The notes under the pieces are model-generated. The model searched no databases, was not told the DNA's origin, and saw only the letters and a program-made list of their open reading frames with translations. Both the position numbers and the translations under genes were made by a program. From assembly GCA_003260075.1 (NCBI GenBank), contig QLIY01000663.1, positions 1,119-65,118 on the forward strand: a stretch of DNA of 64,000 nt. The letters run 5' to 3'. The stretch comes from Phallusia mammillata (Eukaryota > Chordata > Ascidiacea > Phlebobranchia > Ascidiidae). This document shows, piece after piece, positions 22,679 through 34,205 of the stretch (position 1 is the first letter of the stretch; each line of letters opens with the position of its first letter).

Positions 22679-25350
22679 ATGGGTGTTAACAACTCAAAGT
22701 CGTGTTCGGATGTGGCCAGGTGTTTGAATCAACGTCGTACGGACAATTTTCCCACCAATCAAAATGCACGAAAGAATCTTGCTATTGCCTGTCGTGCACT
22801 GGATTAGTAAGTCTGTCCTTGTGAACAAGAACTTTAATGGTTAATACATATTGTTATGTTCTTAATGAAATACGATTTGCGTGTATTTGTATTGTTTATT
22901 TCGACTTTGTAAAGTCCTTTATCACACTATAAGGCCAACTCGATGAAATGACTGAGGTTGTTTATTGTATGGTTTTTGACTTTTGTCGGGAAAAAGTTAC
23001 ATTTCACCTGCATTAATTGTTTAACCGTTGTATACTTACAGTTACGGAATTGGGAGAAATTGTATGATGTCCAACTATGCTTGTGCGATTGCAAAACGAA
23101 AGGACGGAAAAGGGTCTTGCGTGCTGCTTGTGCCGTCTGGGGCACTTTGGAAAGGTAAACTTGAACACTTGTAAAATGAACAGGTTAGACCACACAGCAT
23201 TCAATGCGAGACACGAGTGTCCCGTGGCTGGAAATAAAAACTCATTGTTCTTAATCTTTGACAACATGACAAGCGTTTGCCCAACCCCACAATTAGCTAT
23301 TTCCAGATACGTCTTTTGAATTTAAATTCGCCGAATTTGTCGAATTGTATCATTACAATTTTCCAATATAGTGTTGTTCTTGTCTGTCAGTCTTTATCAA
23401 CCAGTTTTGTCACATAACGTATTTTATTACCTTTGGTTTGAGCAGATGTTACGCCTGAAAGCTTGGTCGAAATTGACTTTACGCAAGAGGAGCGGGTGTG
23501 GGATTGCTTGCGAAGACAGCCCAGCCTAGCCGTGACAATCATGGTGGCTGTCATTAAAGTCCGACGGGAGGCTATGGCGATGTTCCATTGCGTGCCAGTC
23601 AATGCATCGAGTTTAGGTACAAAATTGCCTTGTTTGTCCTAGCTTTTGAAAAAGTCCCCAGAATGTTCTAAGTGACAAGGCATGTCTGATTAGCTTTAAT
23701 AATATCGCAAAAATACGTTTGCGTCCCAATCTTCTGTTAGAAACTTGAATAAAAGGAATACTATGTGAGCAAGGGCATTAAATGTTCAAGAATTATTTTG
23801 GGGGGGGGGTGTGACAAGGCATGTCTAATTAGCTTTAATAATATCGCAAAAATACGTTTGCGTCCTAATCTTCTGTTAGAAACTTGAATAAAAGGAATAC
23901 TATATGTAAGCAAGGGCATTAAATGTTCAAGAATTATTTTAAACTGTTTTTCTTCAGGTTAAGATAAAAAAAATGACATTTTATGCATGTTTTAAACTTA
24001 TGCAGTTAACGACCCACTTTTGTATCGCCAGGCGCAACGAAAAACGCAAAATTGGAAAATTGGGGGGGGGGTTTTCTTCGGGTTAAGATAAAAAAATGAC
24101 ATTTTACGCATATTTTAAACTTATGCAGTTCCACTTTTGTATCGCCAGGCGCAACGAAAAACGCAAAATTGGAAAATTTAAACAGTAGCTTCAACCAACT
24201 CGCCGACGACATTGCATTCCACAGGAGCAAGAGTTCAGACTTGACAGCAGTTACAACAGATTGGATGAGAAACTGTGGTAACCAAATGTTATGCAGTTTG
24301 CACACCCACAAAAAGCGCATAAATGTATATAGACCACTACAACAATTAATAGGCGTTGTGTGGAGCAAAATTATTGCCATAATATTACAATGTGGTAAAT
24401 ATGAAAATTACCACGATTCCTATTATCTTAAACACGTTTATTTTTATTAGCCTGTGTAGTATTTCAAATGCACAAGTAGCAGTAGCACGACCAGTCGGCT
24501 AACAAAGTCCAATATACTCAAGTGCTATTTGCATATAGTAACCTTACCTTAAAATTTACATTTAGAAAAGAAGCATATTCTTTGGTTGGCATCCCAGGGT
24601 GTGTCCACTGTTTGCGAATCTATCGCGCACGCCTTTGACAAGTTGGTAGCCTTCGAACAGGCCGCAGATATACAGGTACTGGTAACAGCTTGTACTTTAG
24701 TGTGCAATTGATATGCAAAAGACAGAACATTTCGGTGCCTGCGCTAGTTAGTTACGCTCTACTGGCGATTCTAATTCTAACAGAACACGTATATGTTACG
24801 TCACAATTCTGACCTAGTTTATGTAACCTTTTGGCAAGTGATTCTTAAACTTTTACTACCCGCGTACGCCTTGTCGGTTTCGTGCAGTGTACACGTACTA
24901 CGTCCATATATGTTTAAAAAAACCTGTCTGTGTACCACTTATGGCCGAAACATACACCGATACAGTACTTTTCCTTGCGTCGTTAAATGCAGATAAGTAA
25001 TTACTTCCAGTTGGCCGCGGCGTACCTTAGTTACCACAGGAACCTCTTTCTACTTTAGGCGAACGTTTCCTACCCCCTGTTTTACTTCACATACTTTGTG
25101 TAATTAAAAGACAATTAGTCTCTGGAAGTTTTAGACACATTTTACAAATGGTGCAACAAACACTTTTTGACATTTTTAGGTACGGGCCATGAGCACAGGG
25201 CAGAGTTTGACGACCATGGCATCGCCTGGATTGGATCAATACTTCAACCCGCGAAAAGAACAGGAAGAAAACGCCGAAGCACATTTGCGGGCTTTCCGCA
25301 ACCTTTTGCCGGCGAAACCCCAAGAGAATCGTTACTCCTGGGGTCTGTAA
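22679..25350 (+). CDS. Class II aldolase/adducin-family protein, apparently non-catalytic
   Basis: Six exons with consistent phases: 22679-22806, 23042-23154, 23446-23616, 24149-24277, 24566-24675 and 25180-25350, about 273 residues. The order of motifs follows the class II aldolase/adducin head domain: LVPSGALW then DVTPESLVEIDF (the substrate-loop region), a segment ending in PVNASSLG like adducin PISPEALSLG, then KKHILWLASQGVSTVCES and AFDKLVAFEQAADIQVRAM, matching the conserved LLxNHG...GESxEEAF...ACEIQVRAL stretch. The HxH pair expected in the exon-3 segment is absent (it reads VAVIKVRREAM) and NHG is SQG, so metal-dependent aldolase activity is unlikely; vertebrate adducin heads are also non-catalytic. 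No adducin tail is present: the protein ends RYSWGL. The N-terminus MGVNNS fits an N-myristoylation consensus. Exon 4 and the start of exon 6 have extra partial copies at 24032-24061 and 26163-26191. Confidence 0.72.
23670..24177. repeat. Two consecutive direct duplications in the adducin-like gene intron 3
   Basis: 23670-23799 repeats at 23810-23940 around G run 23800-23809. 23952-24061 repeats at 24071-24177 around 24062-24071 and carries the start of exon 4 (24032-24061) in its first copy. Confidence 0.7.
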
Positions 25351-26193
25351 AATATTATGCATGCTCTGGAGGAAATCTGTACAAAACAACCATGCACATA
25401 TTTGTTAAAAGCAAAGTTGTATTGGTAGCCGACAGACGAGCTATTGTACCAATTACATACCCTTTGAATTACAGTAAAACCGTTTTTAACATACTGTTTC
25501 TACCATAGGCGCCGAGTTTTACAAAAATGCAAGGTGGCGGACATAAAATATGACGTCACTTTATGTAACTCAAATTCTAAGCCAAACAAACTTCCCATAG
25601 AATGCAACGTTCGTCAAAATCAGAAAGGGGGGGGGGGGGGGGGGGGGGGGGATATGTTTGAAATAGAGTTTAGTTCGCAATTGCAACACGTTGCTGTAGC
25701 GTATATCATTGGTTTAGCAACGTTTAAAAATTGTTTCGGCAAGTTTCACCACACACATTTGCACTGTACACAACAATGGCCCAACATTCATGGGCAGACA
25801 ATAGTGTGTTTGACGTCATAAACAAAGCACTAACCAAAACAGGTTGCAGTTGGGGGGGGGGAGGCTGTATCGCCAGCACGCTTGTTTAAAAGCAAAATTG
25901 TTCCCAATTTTCTTCAGATTTGACGATATTTTGTACGATACCGCCACAAACTAACCAAAATATCCACGGTGGCCGCCACCGTGCTTTAAAAACGGGGGGG
26001 GGGTTTTCTACTTTAGGCGAACGTTTCCTACGCCCTGTTTTTCACTTTAATTAAAAGACAATTAGTCTCTGGAAGTTTTAGACACATTTTACAAATGGTG
26101 CAACAAACCAGAATAGGCTACCGATTTTTTTGTACAATTTTGCCACTTTTTGACATTTTTAGGTACGGGCCATGAGCACAGGGCAGAGTTTGG
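25050..26193. repeat. Displaced second copy of intron 5 / exon 6 start of the adducin-like gene
   Basis: 26004-26191 repeats 25050-25192, including the acceptor and the first codons of exon 6 (tttttaggtacgggccatg), and ends at G run 26192-26203. Between them lie the genuine exon 6 and further G runs at 25627-25651, 25852-25861 and 25994-26003. Confidence 0.65.
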
Positions 26194-27302
26194 GGGGGGG
26201 GGGCGCCCATGGTTTCTACGCTCTGTTAACTAAACTGACTGTTTGTAATTTGCATCATGCCGTAGTAAACTTCGTGTCACAATAAATATAAAAATGTAGG
26301 CTACATTGTGTGCTGAACAAGTGTCTGCGTAAATGCGTTTGAAATTTTAAACACTGTTTGAAAATTGTTTTTTTGTTAGTTTATAACTATGATTGTTAGA
26401 GTTAAAAAGGAAGGAAAACGATTGTTAAAACGGACCTTTTATGGCGAACAAACCGATATGCTACTTTGTGTAACGTAACTACATTGAACATAAATAAGTC
26501 TGGGTCGCCTGGCGTACTAACAAATTACAATGAAGGCACACATAAGTATGTCAAAACATTAACCAAAGACTTGTACTGTTTCAATGATTGTTTTCACGGG
26601 GTTCGATCAGGTAGCTCCCGAGGACAAATCTCGATCAGATTTTGTGTGTCTGCATATGGTTCAGGCACCTTGAACCATTCGGCCTTGTTTAAGAAATTTA
26701 TACTCATCAATTTGTCGCCGCAGGGGGGGGGGCGTTTCAATGATTGTTTTCACGGGGTTCGACCAGGTAGCTCCCGAGGACAAATCTCGATCAGATTTTG
26801 TGTGTCTGCACATGGTTCAGGCACCTTGATCCATTCGGCCTTGTTTAAGAAATTTATACTCATCAATTTGTCGCCGCAACTTAATTTCAATAAGTCGCCG
26901 CAACATAAGTTATTTCGACAACAGCGCGTTTAGGCCGTATTGTAAACAAACAAAAAACTAGAAAGATAGCTAAGTTGCCGCAAGTTAGCTATTTTGCGCA
27001 GCAAGTTAGTTATCTTGCGTCGCAAGTTAGCTATGTTTCGTTGCAAGTTAGATAGCCTAAGTTGCCACGTCAACTTCGATATCTTGAGTCGCAAGTTAGC
27101 TAACTTGCTGCAACTTAATTTTTTCGACTGCGAGTTCTTTGCTAGCCCTCCGTTGTTTACGCATTAAATATGTTTTTGTCCACATGGGGTCACTAGTTAA
27201 CGTGCCAGTGACATGTTGTTTCTTGTTTACATTATTTGGTAGCGTTGACGTTGACCACGTGGTACATCTTCAATACATCTTACTTTACGTTGGAATTAAA
27301 AA
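25351..27302. other. Intergenic region between the adducin-like gene and SCLY
   Basis: Mostly duplicated or G-run-bordered fragments: the displaced 26004-26191 block, a 145-base duplication 26580-26722/26733-26878, and a short degenerate repeat 26960-27115. No recognisable gene. An E-box-like cacgtg lies at about 27257, some 45 bases before SCLY exon 1 ends. Confidence 0.5.
26960..27115. repeat. Degenerate short tandem repeat (gcaagttagcta)
   Basis: At least six copies of (g)caagttagctat/a spaced about 20-25 bases, separated by ttgcg/ttgcc variants, just upstream of SCLY. Confidence 0.6.
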
Positions 27303-29595
27303 ATGTAAGTAGACAACAGTTTTGTTGTATTATGACAAACCATAGCGGTGTTTTTGTTTGATTTCTGTGCAAAAACGCAATTCTCCACATTTTGTTTAGG
27401 ATTTATGTAGACTACAATGCTACCACCCCACTTGACCCGGAGGTAGAAAAAAGCATTAAAGATGCGCTATCTGTCTGGGGAAATCCAAGCAGCAAATATC
27501 CAGCAGGTAAAATACATTTTACAGGATTTGAGTTTAAACTTTAAAGTATTTTATAACGCATGCAAGCAGTGGTGGGATTCAAAATTTTTGTCCGCCGGTT
27601 CTATCACAAAAGCCATATTTTTTAGCCGCTTCTGTTACAAATAGTCCATTGACCGTAACCAGTTCGCTGATCCCCTAAAATTTCGTGAGACGGTTCTATA
27701 GAACTGGTGCGAACCAGTTGAATCCCACCACTGCATACAAGTAATATTTGTATGTTTTTTTGGTTTAGGCTGCACTGCGAAAGCGGGGGGGGGGAGTAAC
27801 CAGTAATGCTAACCAGTTCGCTGATCCCCTAAAATTTCGTGAGACAGTTCTATAGAACTGGTGCGAACCAGTTGAATCCCACCACTGCATACGAGTAATA
27901 TTTGTATGTTTTTTTGGTTTAGGCTGCACTGCGAAAGCATTAATTGCAGAAGCAAGAAAAAGAATTGGACAGTGCATAAATGCTTTGGAAGAGGAAATAA
28001 TTTTTACATCTGGTGGAACAGAATCCAATAACTGGGTCATCCATTCTTCTATTGACTACTTTAATTCTTGTAAAGCTGTTGGCGACAACAACAATTGCAA
28101 CATTAAACCTCATGTAATTACAACAAGCGTAGAACATGACTCCATTCTGGGACCACTTAATTATCTTAAAAGAAAAGGAGATATTGGTATGTGCTTTGAA
28201 TTTGTTTGTTGTTTTATTGTTAATTAATTGATTTTTGCAGAATTAACAATTGTAAACATTGATGATCAAACTGGAAACATCCTTCCTTCGGACATAGCTG
28301 TTGCAATCAAGTCAAACACTGGGGGGGGGGGTGTAGAACATGACTCCATTCTGGGACCACTTACTTATCTTAAAAGAAAAGGAGATATTGGTACGTGCTT
28401 TGAATTTGTTTTTGTTTTTTGTTAATTGATTGAGTTTGTAGAATTAACAATTGTAAACATTGATGAGCAAACCAGAAACATCCTTCCTTCGGACATAGCT
28501 GTTGCAATCAAGTCAAACACTGTTCTGATTTCAGTAATGATGGCCAATAATGAAACAGGGACTGTTCTGGTAATTGTTCATCTCTTAAAAACATGCAATT
28601 CACTAAAAAATATATTGTGCATTTCTGTTAACATCAGCAGTTTGATAGTAAGTGTTTGTAGCCTGTTCAAGAAATTGGAAAAGCTGTAAAAAAGAAAGAA
28701 CAAGAACTAGGTTGCAAAATATTTTTTCACACTGATGCAGCACAAACTATTGGGAAAATCCCAGTTGATGCAAAACAATTAAATGTTGACTTTCTTACAA
28801 TTGTTGGTCACAAGGTAGGTACTACTAACTTAGGAACATTTACATTTTTTCCAAATCACACTGTTTTTTTGTTATGCATTCAGTTTTATGGTCCAAGAAA
28901 TGGGGCACTTTACATTAAACACCTCGAATCAGAAAAAAATCTCTACACTCCCCTATTGTTGGGAGGTGGGCAGGAAAATGGTTGGAGGTCTGGAACTGAA
29001 AACACTCCAATGATTGTGGGTTTGGGAGTTGCAGCACAATTGATTCACAAAAACCTGGAAAAATATCAGCAGAATATGCTGGACACAAGAAACTACCTAA
29101 AACTAAAACTGGCGGTAAGATAAAAAGTAAGAACACATCTCATTGTTTTCTATTCTGCATATTTGCAGGAGGCTTTTGGAAAGGGTGTTGTGTTCAACTA
29201 TTTGCCTGAAGTTTGTTTGCCTAATACATGCAACTTTTCCATTCTAGGCGACGGACTTGAAGGTATAGTGCTAAAAATGTGATTGTAAATTTAATTGAAA
29301 ACATAAACTCTAACATCTGATATATTTTGAGCTCTGAGAAAAACATAGCTTGTTGTTTGTTGAAGGGTATAAGATCTTGGAAAAGGCAAAAGGGTTTTGC
29401 TGCAGCACAGGATCTGCTTGTCACTCTGACAAATGTGAACCATCAAAAATCTTGCTTAACTTTCATATTAATCCCGCAGTAGCAGGAAATGCTTTAAGAA
29501 TATCCACTGGACGAACAACAAGCAAAAAAGAGATTGATGATGTTGTTGCAGAACTTGTTGAAATTAGACAGAGTTTGTGTAATGATTGCAGTTAA
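27303..29595 (+). CDS. SCLY: Selenocysteine lyase (PLP-dependent, NifS-like)
   Basis: Splits selenocysteine into alanine and selenide, feeding selenium recycling; cytosolic in animals. Coding exons: 27303-27304, 27400-27506, 27923-28186, 28442-28569, 28662-28814, 28884-29114, 29169-29262, 29366-29595, about 402 residues with all phases consistent. Motifs in order: YVDYNATTPLDPEV, SGGTESNNWVIHS, SVEHDSI, MMANNETG, HTDAAQ (about residue 190), VGHK with the PLP lysine near 218, FYGPRNGALYI, GGGQENGWRSGTEN, LPNTCNFSI, and GSACHSD with the catalytic cysteine near 345. The SACHSD form is typical of the lyase rather than of housekeeping cysteine desulfurases. The start codon is split: AT at the end of exon 1, G at the start of exon 2, with an in-frame TAA just upstream. 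About 30 N-terminal residues of the human protein have no counterpart. Parts of exons 3 and 4 occur twice (27769-28390) around G runs. Convergent with SmD3. Confidence 0.93.
27567..27733. mobile_element. hAT MITE in SCLY intron 2
   Basis: 167 bp, ends cagtggtgggattc and gaatcccaccactg (14-bp perfect inverted repeats), 8-bp target duplication catgcaag (27559-27566) / catacaag (27734-27741), one mismatch. Its 3' half and the following intron end occur again at 27795-27936 after G run 27785-27794. Confidence 0.85.
28241..28390 (+). other. Duplicated SCLY exon 4 start and exon 3 end (other allele)
   Basis: 28241-28319 repeats the start of exon 4 (ELTIVNIDDQTGN) and is cut by the G run 28320-28330; 28332-28390 then repeats the end of exon 3 (EHDSILGPLTYLKRKGDI) before the complete exon 4 at 28442. 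Two residues differ in exon 4 (IDDQTG versus IDEQTR) and one in exon 3 (LNYL versus LTYL). In-line splicing of all pieces would be needed for one transcript, so this is best read as two haplotypes in tandem. Confidence 0.75.
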
Positions 29596-30164
29596 ACCTT
29601 TTTATTACTGTAGCACTTTCCAAACCTAATTATTTTTTCTAGTGCAATAGATTTTTTTTGATTTTATGTTGCAAAAATTGTGTGCAACTCTCATATCAAT
29701 CCAGCAACATCATAAAATGCTTTATAGATTGATGTTGTTTCCAGGGCATTGCATTTAGACTTGAGGTTTGGCAGACAAATCGTTTTGACAATCCTGTTGC
29801 AAATGTTTAAATTTCAAATAGGTCATAGTTTACAAAATTAAATACATTTCTTTACCATGGTTGATTTTATGAAACCTGATGTGAACTATGAAGTGAGTGA
29901 ATGCAAAAGAGTAATGCCACACTTGTTAAATTAAGAACAAGTTTGTGTTGGTTGCAAATAACCTTATAGTACTGTAGTGCTATCCAAACCCTATATATGT
30001 TCTGATGCAATTTATATTTTTACAATAGGTGTAATATCAAAAATGTTGCTCAATTCTTGTAAAAACTCATTACTACCAGAAAATGTATTTAAGACTATCC
30101 AGCTGACAAGCACGAAAGAGATCAATGTTGATTGCAATGGATTTTTTACAACTTGAGTTGCATT

Positions 30165-30170
30165 TTTATT
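30165..30170 (-). promoter_or_regulatory. Candidate poly(A) signal of SmD3
   Basis: AATAAA on the minus strand about 100 bases past the SmD3 stop codon. Position and sequence fit; no transcript evidence is available. Confidence 0.5.
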
Positions 30171-30272
30171 GACAAAAAACTGTGGCTGATAACACATGGC
30201 ACAAAACACAGCCTGCACTTGTATTCAAAACTGCAGAAGGAAAAGAATATCCATCGCTCATCACAGAGATGT

Positions 30273-31425
30273 TCAGTTTTTGCCCCAACCACCCCTGTCA
30301 TATCCACCACGAAAACTGGATGGTCCACCCCTCAAAGGACCTTTACCTCTGCCTCTTACCTGTAATGCAGGATGTTAGTTTTATCTCAATTGTTTTCAAA
30401 AATTAGACAGATGAGCTGAGGTGTTTAGTGTCACTTAGTAAGATCTCACACTGCAATGCAGTTTTGTGCACACAAATGGTTTACTGAAACTGATCAGTTT
30501 TAATAGCAGAATTGAAAGTTAAAATATAATGTGAATAGATCTAACATTTTTTTTATCATGTGGTGAAATTTGTCACACTCTTGCTGTCGGTCCGAATTCC
30601 ACCTCAGGCTAGGGTTTTTTTGCCTGTGCCTTGTCATATGAAAATTTTTAAGAGGCCAGCTTGATTCGACATAATGAAAGTGTGGCCCACTGTTTTTGCC
30701 TATTGTCTCATAATGTCTTACCTGAGCCTTGAGGATGGCTGCTTTTCCTCTACCAGCACTACCACCCTTCATTTGCCTTAGCATAGGGGCATTTTTCAAC
30801 ATATCAGGTAGGATCATAAAGCGAACCTGACTGCCACGAATGTAAATATTTTGAAGTTGTGCAGTCCGTCCATCCCTGTACGTCACAGTAACATCCTGCA
30901 TCTGAAATTCACAAACACTGCATTTGTTATTTGCATAAATTTGTGCATATGGAAAACATTAGTCAGCCAAAGTCAAAATGACATTTCTTTTTTAGATAAA
31001 GGTCTTATCTTGTTTTTGCAGCATGTGTTCACAATTGTAACAGCCATAGAACACAATTTTAATTCTTGCCATACTGAAAGCAGTGGCATCTTTCACAATA
31101 AAATTGCAAATAAAATCATTAGTTTATAAGCACTCTTTTCTCGCACCATGTTGTAATTTTCTCACTATTGTGAGCCATAAAGCTCAATCTAAAAATACGC
31201 CAAATGTTTTAAAAAGCCAATCACATAAATACAAATAATTTTTCTAAAATTCCACAAATCTGAACACTCAATTTGAGTCCAAGCCTTAAGTTCTCTTACC
31301 TGACTATTCATGTTGTCTTCAGCTTCAATAAGTTTTCCACGGTATACTTCACCGGTTGCAGTTTCACACGTTACAACGTGGCCTTCAGCTTCATGAAGGA
31401 CTTTTATGGGAACACCAATCGACAT
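30273..31425 (-). CDS. SNRPD3: Small nuclear ribonucleoprotein Sm D3
   Basis: Core Sm-ring protein of spliceosomal snRNPs; acts in the nucleus after cytoplasmic assembly on snRNA. Three exons on the minus strand: 31300-31425 ([19 protein letters not shown] through the Sm1 motif, ending NMNSQ), 30722-30901 ([18 protein letters not shown], Sm2 motif [19 protein letters not shown], then [15 protein letters not shown]) and 30273-30359 ([16 protein letters not shown]... ending GWGKN). Total 130 residues; the human protein is 126. The Arg-Gly tail is the region that is symmetrically dimethylated in animals, but only the first part is a clean RG run here; the rest is RGG/RGGY/RGGW-like. A candidate poly(A) signal (AATAAA, minus strand) lies at 30165-30170. 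The gene is convergent with SCLY, 677 bases apart. Confidence 0.95.
30565..30690 (+). mobile_element. SINE 3' fragment
   Basis: tccgaattccacctcaggctagg, gcctgtgccttgtcatatga and aggccagcttgattcgac match the tail of the SINE at 6781-6963 read on the minus strand. In SmD3 intron 2. The tRNA-like head is eroded. Confidence 0.5.
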
Positions 31426-34197
31426 GTTTAAAGAAACGCCAAAACTAGACTTGGCAGCAAAAATTCAACGCACAGTTTACGTTGTTTCATCAAATGGAAA
31501 ACAAAAACGCACGCGAGTGGAACCGGATTTTGCGCGTGTTGTTTGCGCATGCGCACAATGTATATTTTTTTTACCAAAGGGGAAATTTTTAAAAATATTT
31601 AAGTTTGTTTGTTGGTAACTTTTTTGTATATTTTGTTTTGGGAAAAAAGATTTAAAATAACCTTAAATACGATTTTTGCTGACCCGTATGCTAAACATTT
31701 TTCAGTTTTAAATGCCATGCAGCAAATCTTCCAAACTGAGTTTTGCTTATTTTATTAGATTTTAATCGTATAGTGGGTAATGCCATAGGCCAGGGCAAGG
31801 GTGGGCAGCCTACAGCCCTTTTAAATGCAACTTTTAAAAGGCCTGCGACCGCATTAAAAGTTCGTATTTTTTCGCATGTAGCTTCGGGACCGCGGGTTGG
31901 CGACCCTTGCCACAAACCCATGCGTACTGGGACTCGACTTTTTATATGTTTATCACTGCTAATGATTTAGAATCTCTCGATTCGAAGTTCCAAGACCTGC
32001 CTGTAAATGCCGTTTACCAAGAATTTGGAAATTCGTTATCAAAGCACAGTCATTTTTGCCAGTAAATAAAATGTGCAAATGACCACATAAACCCAAGCAC
32101 AGACCCATGCCCGTGGGTCGAATGCCTCAAAGAGTTTAACTACAGGTCAAACAAGGCTAGGCCTATACGTCTATTATGCAACATCACCTATATGTTTTAT
32201 AGTTCGTTTTACGAATCTGGTGAAACACTGATCTCAAACAACTGACGTCACATTGGATAACCGGTAACTTTTTGTCATAAATCGTATTTGCGGATGTTGC
32301 CAATACAACTGCTGTTCATGTTTGAATGGTAGACTGGGACAATAAGTCAACCTACATGTCAAACAAAGTATGGTGTATATATGACGTATTATTCTTTTAT
32401 CCTTCGTTTTACTGCGTTTCAGTGAAAATTTAAAAGTCCAGGAGGTCCAAATTTTATGGCTTGTAATAAAAAGCCATTCGTTTTATATTTATTTGCAAAC
32501 TCAGCGGTTTGTGACAAAGTATGCAAAGTCATGTAGCAACATGGCTTGATATCATCTTCAAATATGGAATATCCATAATTTTTGCAAAGTAATGTAGCTG
32601 CAAAATTATGTAGCTACATGACAAAGTCTGTAAAGTGATGTATCTACATGGCTTGATAACTACTTCAAATGTGGAAAATCCGCGTTATAGAACAAAATTT
32701 CGCAAAGTTTTTTAACAGGCTGTTTGTTTTCGTTCAAATCCGATATTTAAGTTTTCAGGGCAGAATTCTTTATAGGTGGAGATAGATTTAAAGTGCTCTT
32801 GAGATAGGTAAAAGAATGTCGNAAATTATGTAGCTACATGACAAAGTCTGTAAAGTGATGTATCTACATGGCTTGATAACTACTTCAAATGTGGAAAATC
32901 CGCGTTATAGAACAAAATTTCGCAAAGTTTTTTAACAGGCTGTTTGTTTTCGTTCAAATCCGATATTTAAGTTTTCAGGGCAGAATTCTTTATAGGTGGA
33001 GATAGATTTAAAGTGCTCTTGAGATAGGAAAAAGAATGTCGTTGTTGGCTTCTAAAGGGAGTCTATGTTTCAGTGGTATTTCATGGCAGAGGTGACATAG
33101 CAATGTACATTGGGCAGTTTTCCTTAAATGGGACATATCTTGTTTTTGTCCGTATTTTTTTTCTTTTTTCCTTTTTCTTTTTTTCTTTTTTCTGTCTAAC
33201 GCTGGTTTGTTATACGCGTTTGGTCCAAGAATGAGGGCTTTAAATTTCTTCAAATTTACACAGAAGTTATTTATTTATCCAAATTTGCTCCTCCTAAAGT
33301 TTGACTCCGAATCACTCACAATTCACCTACAGGACCCGAAACGTATTTTTTTAAACAGCTGTACTGACCAAAGTACATGATCAAGAAGTTTCATGCTTTG
33401 TTGTTTGATGCAATGTCGGATATTTTTACTAATTTTGTACCTATTATAAGAATTTACCCATTTTCACCCCTAACCCCAAAATATTCGTTTCCGTTTAACG
33501 CTGGTTTGTTAAACGTGTTTGGTCAAGAAGAAATGCTTCAAACTTCAAATTTACAAAGATGTTAGTTATTAATCCAAATTTGATCCTCCCAAAGTTTTAC
33601 CCCGAATGACCCAGCGGTTCAGCCACAGGCCCCCAAAACGTAAAATTTTTCACACGGCTGCATGACAATAGTACATGATCTAAGGTTTCATGCTTTGTTG
33701 GTTGGTGCAATGAATGTATTCTAAGTAATTATCTAATTTTTAATTGCATTGACTCATTTTCACCTCTTTAACCCCACAATAAAATTGTTTAAAAAATGTT
33801 TGCAGTAAGTTACTTATTTAATGCTCAAAATTTTGGCTTAATATCCAAATGGTAACCATTACATTTACAATATGTGTACACTGGAAAGCCCAAGGGAGTA
33901 ATTCACTGATTTACATTTGCGGCGATTTAATGCTTAGCGGGAGATCGTTCCTTGACGCGTGGGCGGGCGTTTACGAGGCAGTCTTTTTGATGATTAGACA
34001 TCAGCGCGGTAATGCTATGTGGTTTTATTAAGTTATCTTTGGTTTATTAAGCATATTTTCAGTTTTAGCAAAAATTATCTTAGAAGTGATTAAAACGATA
34101 CGTCGGTTTTGTGAATTTTAGGTAAACGTTGTTGATGAACATGAAGGTAAACAAAGTAGACGTTTTCCAAAGCGCGATAAAAAGTCATTAAACGGTC
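31426..34197. other. Intergenic region upstream of SmD3
   Basis: 31780-31935 holds a repeat (gggcaagggtgggcagcc ... catgcgtactgggactc) also seen at 60362-60480. 32597-33040 contains a direct duplication around a single n at 32822. 33150-33195 is a pyrimidine-rich tract. No gene recognised. Confidence 0.5.
32597..33040. repeat. Direct duplication around single n at 32822
   Basis: About 218 bases (aaattatgtagctacatgac... aaaagaatgtcg) repeated exactly or nearly so on both sides of the n. Confidence 0.8.
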
Positions 34198-34205
34198 ATT
34201 GACAA

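Noticed and set aside
26466..26933. 155-residue open frame with an internal repeat
   Set aside because: The repeat is the haplotype duplication around G run 26723-26732 happening to keep frame; no recognisable motif or splice support.
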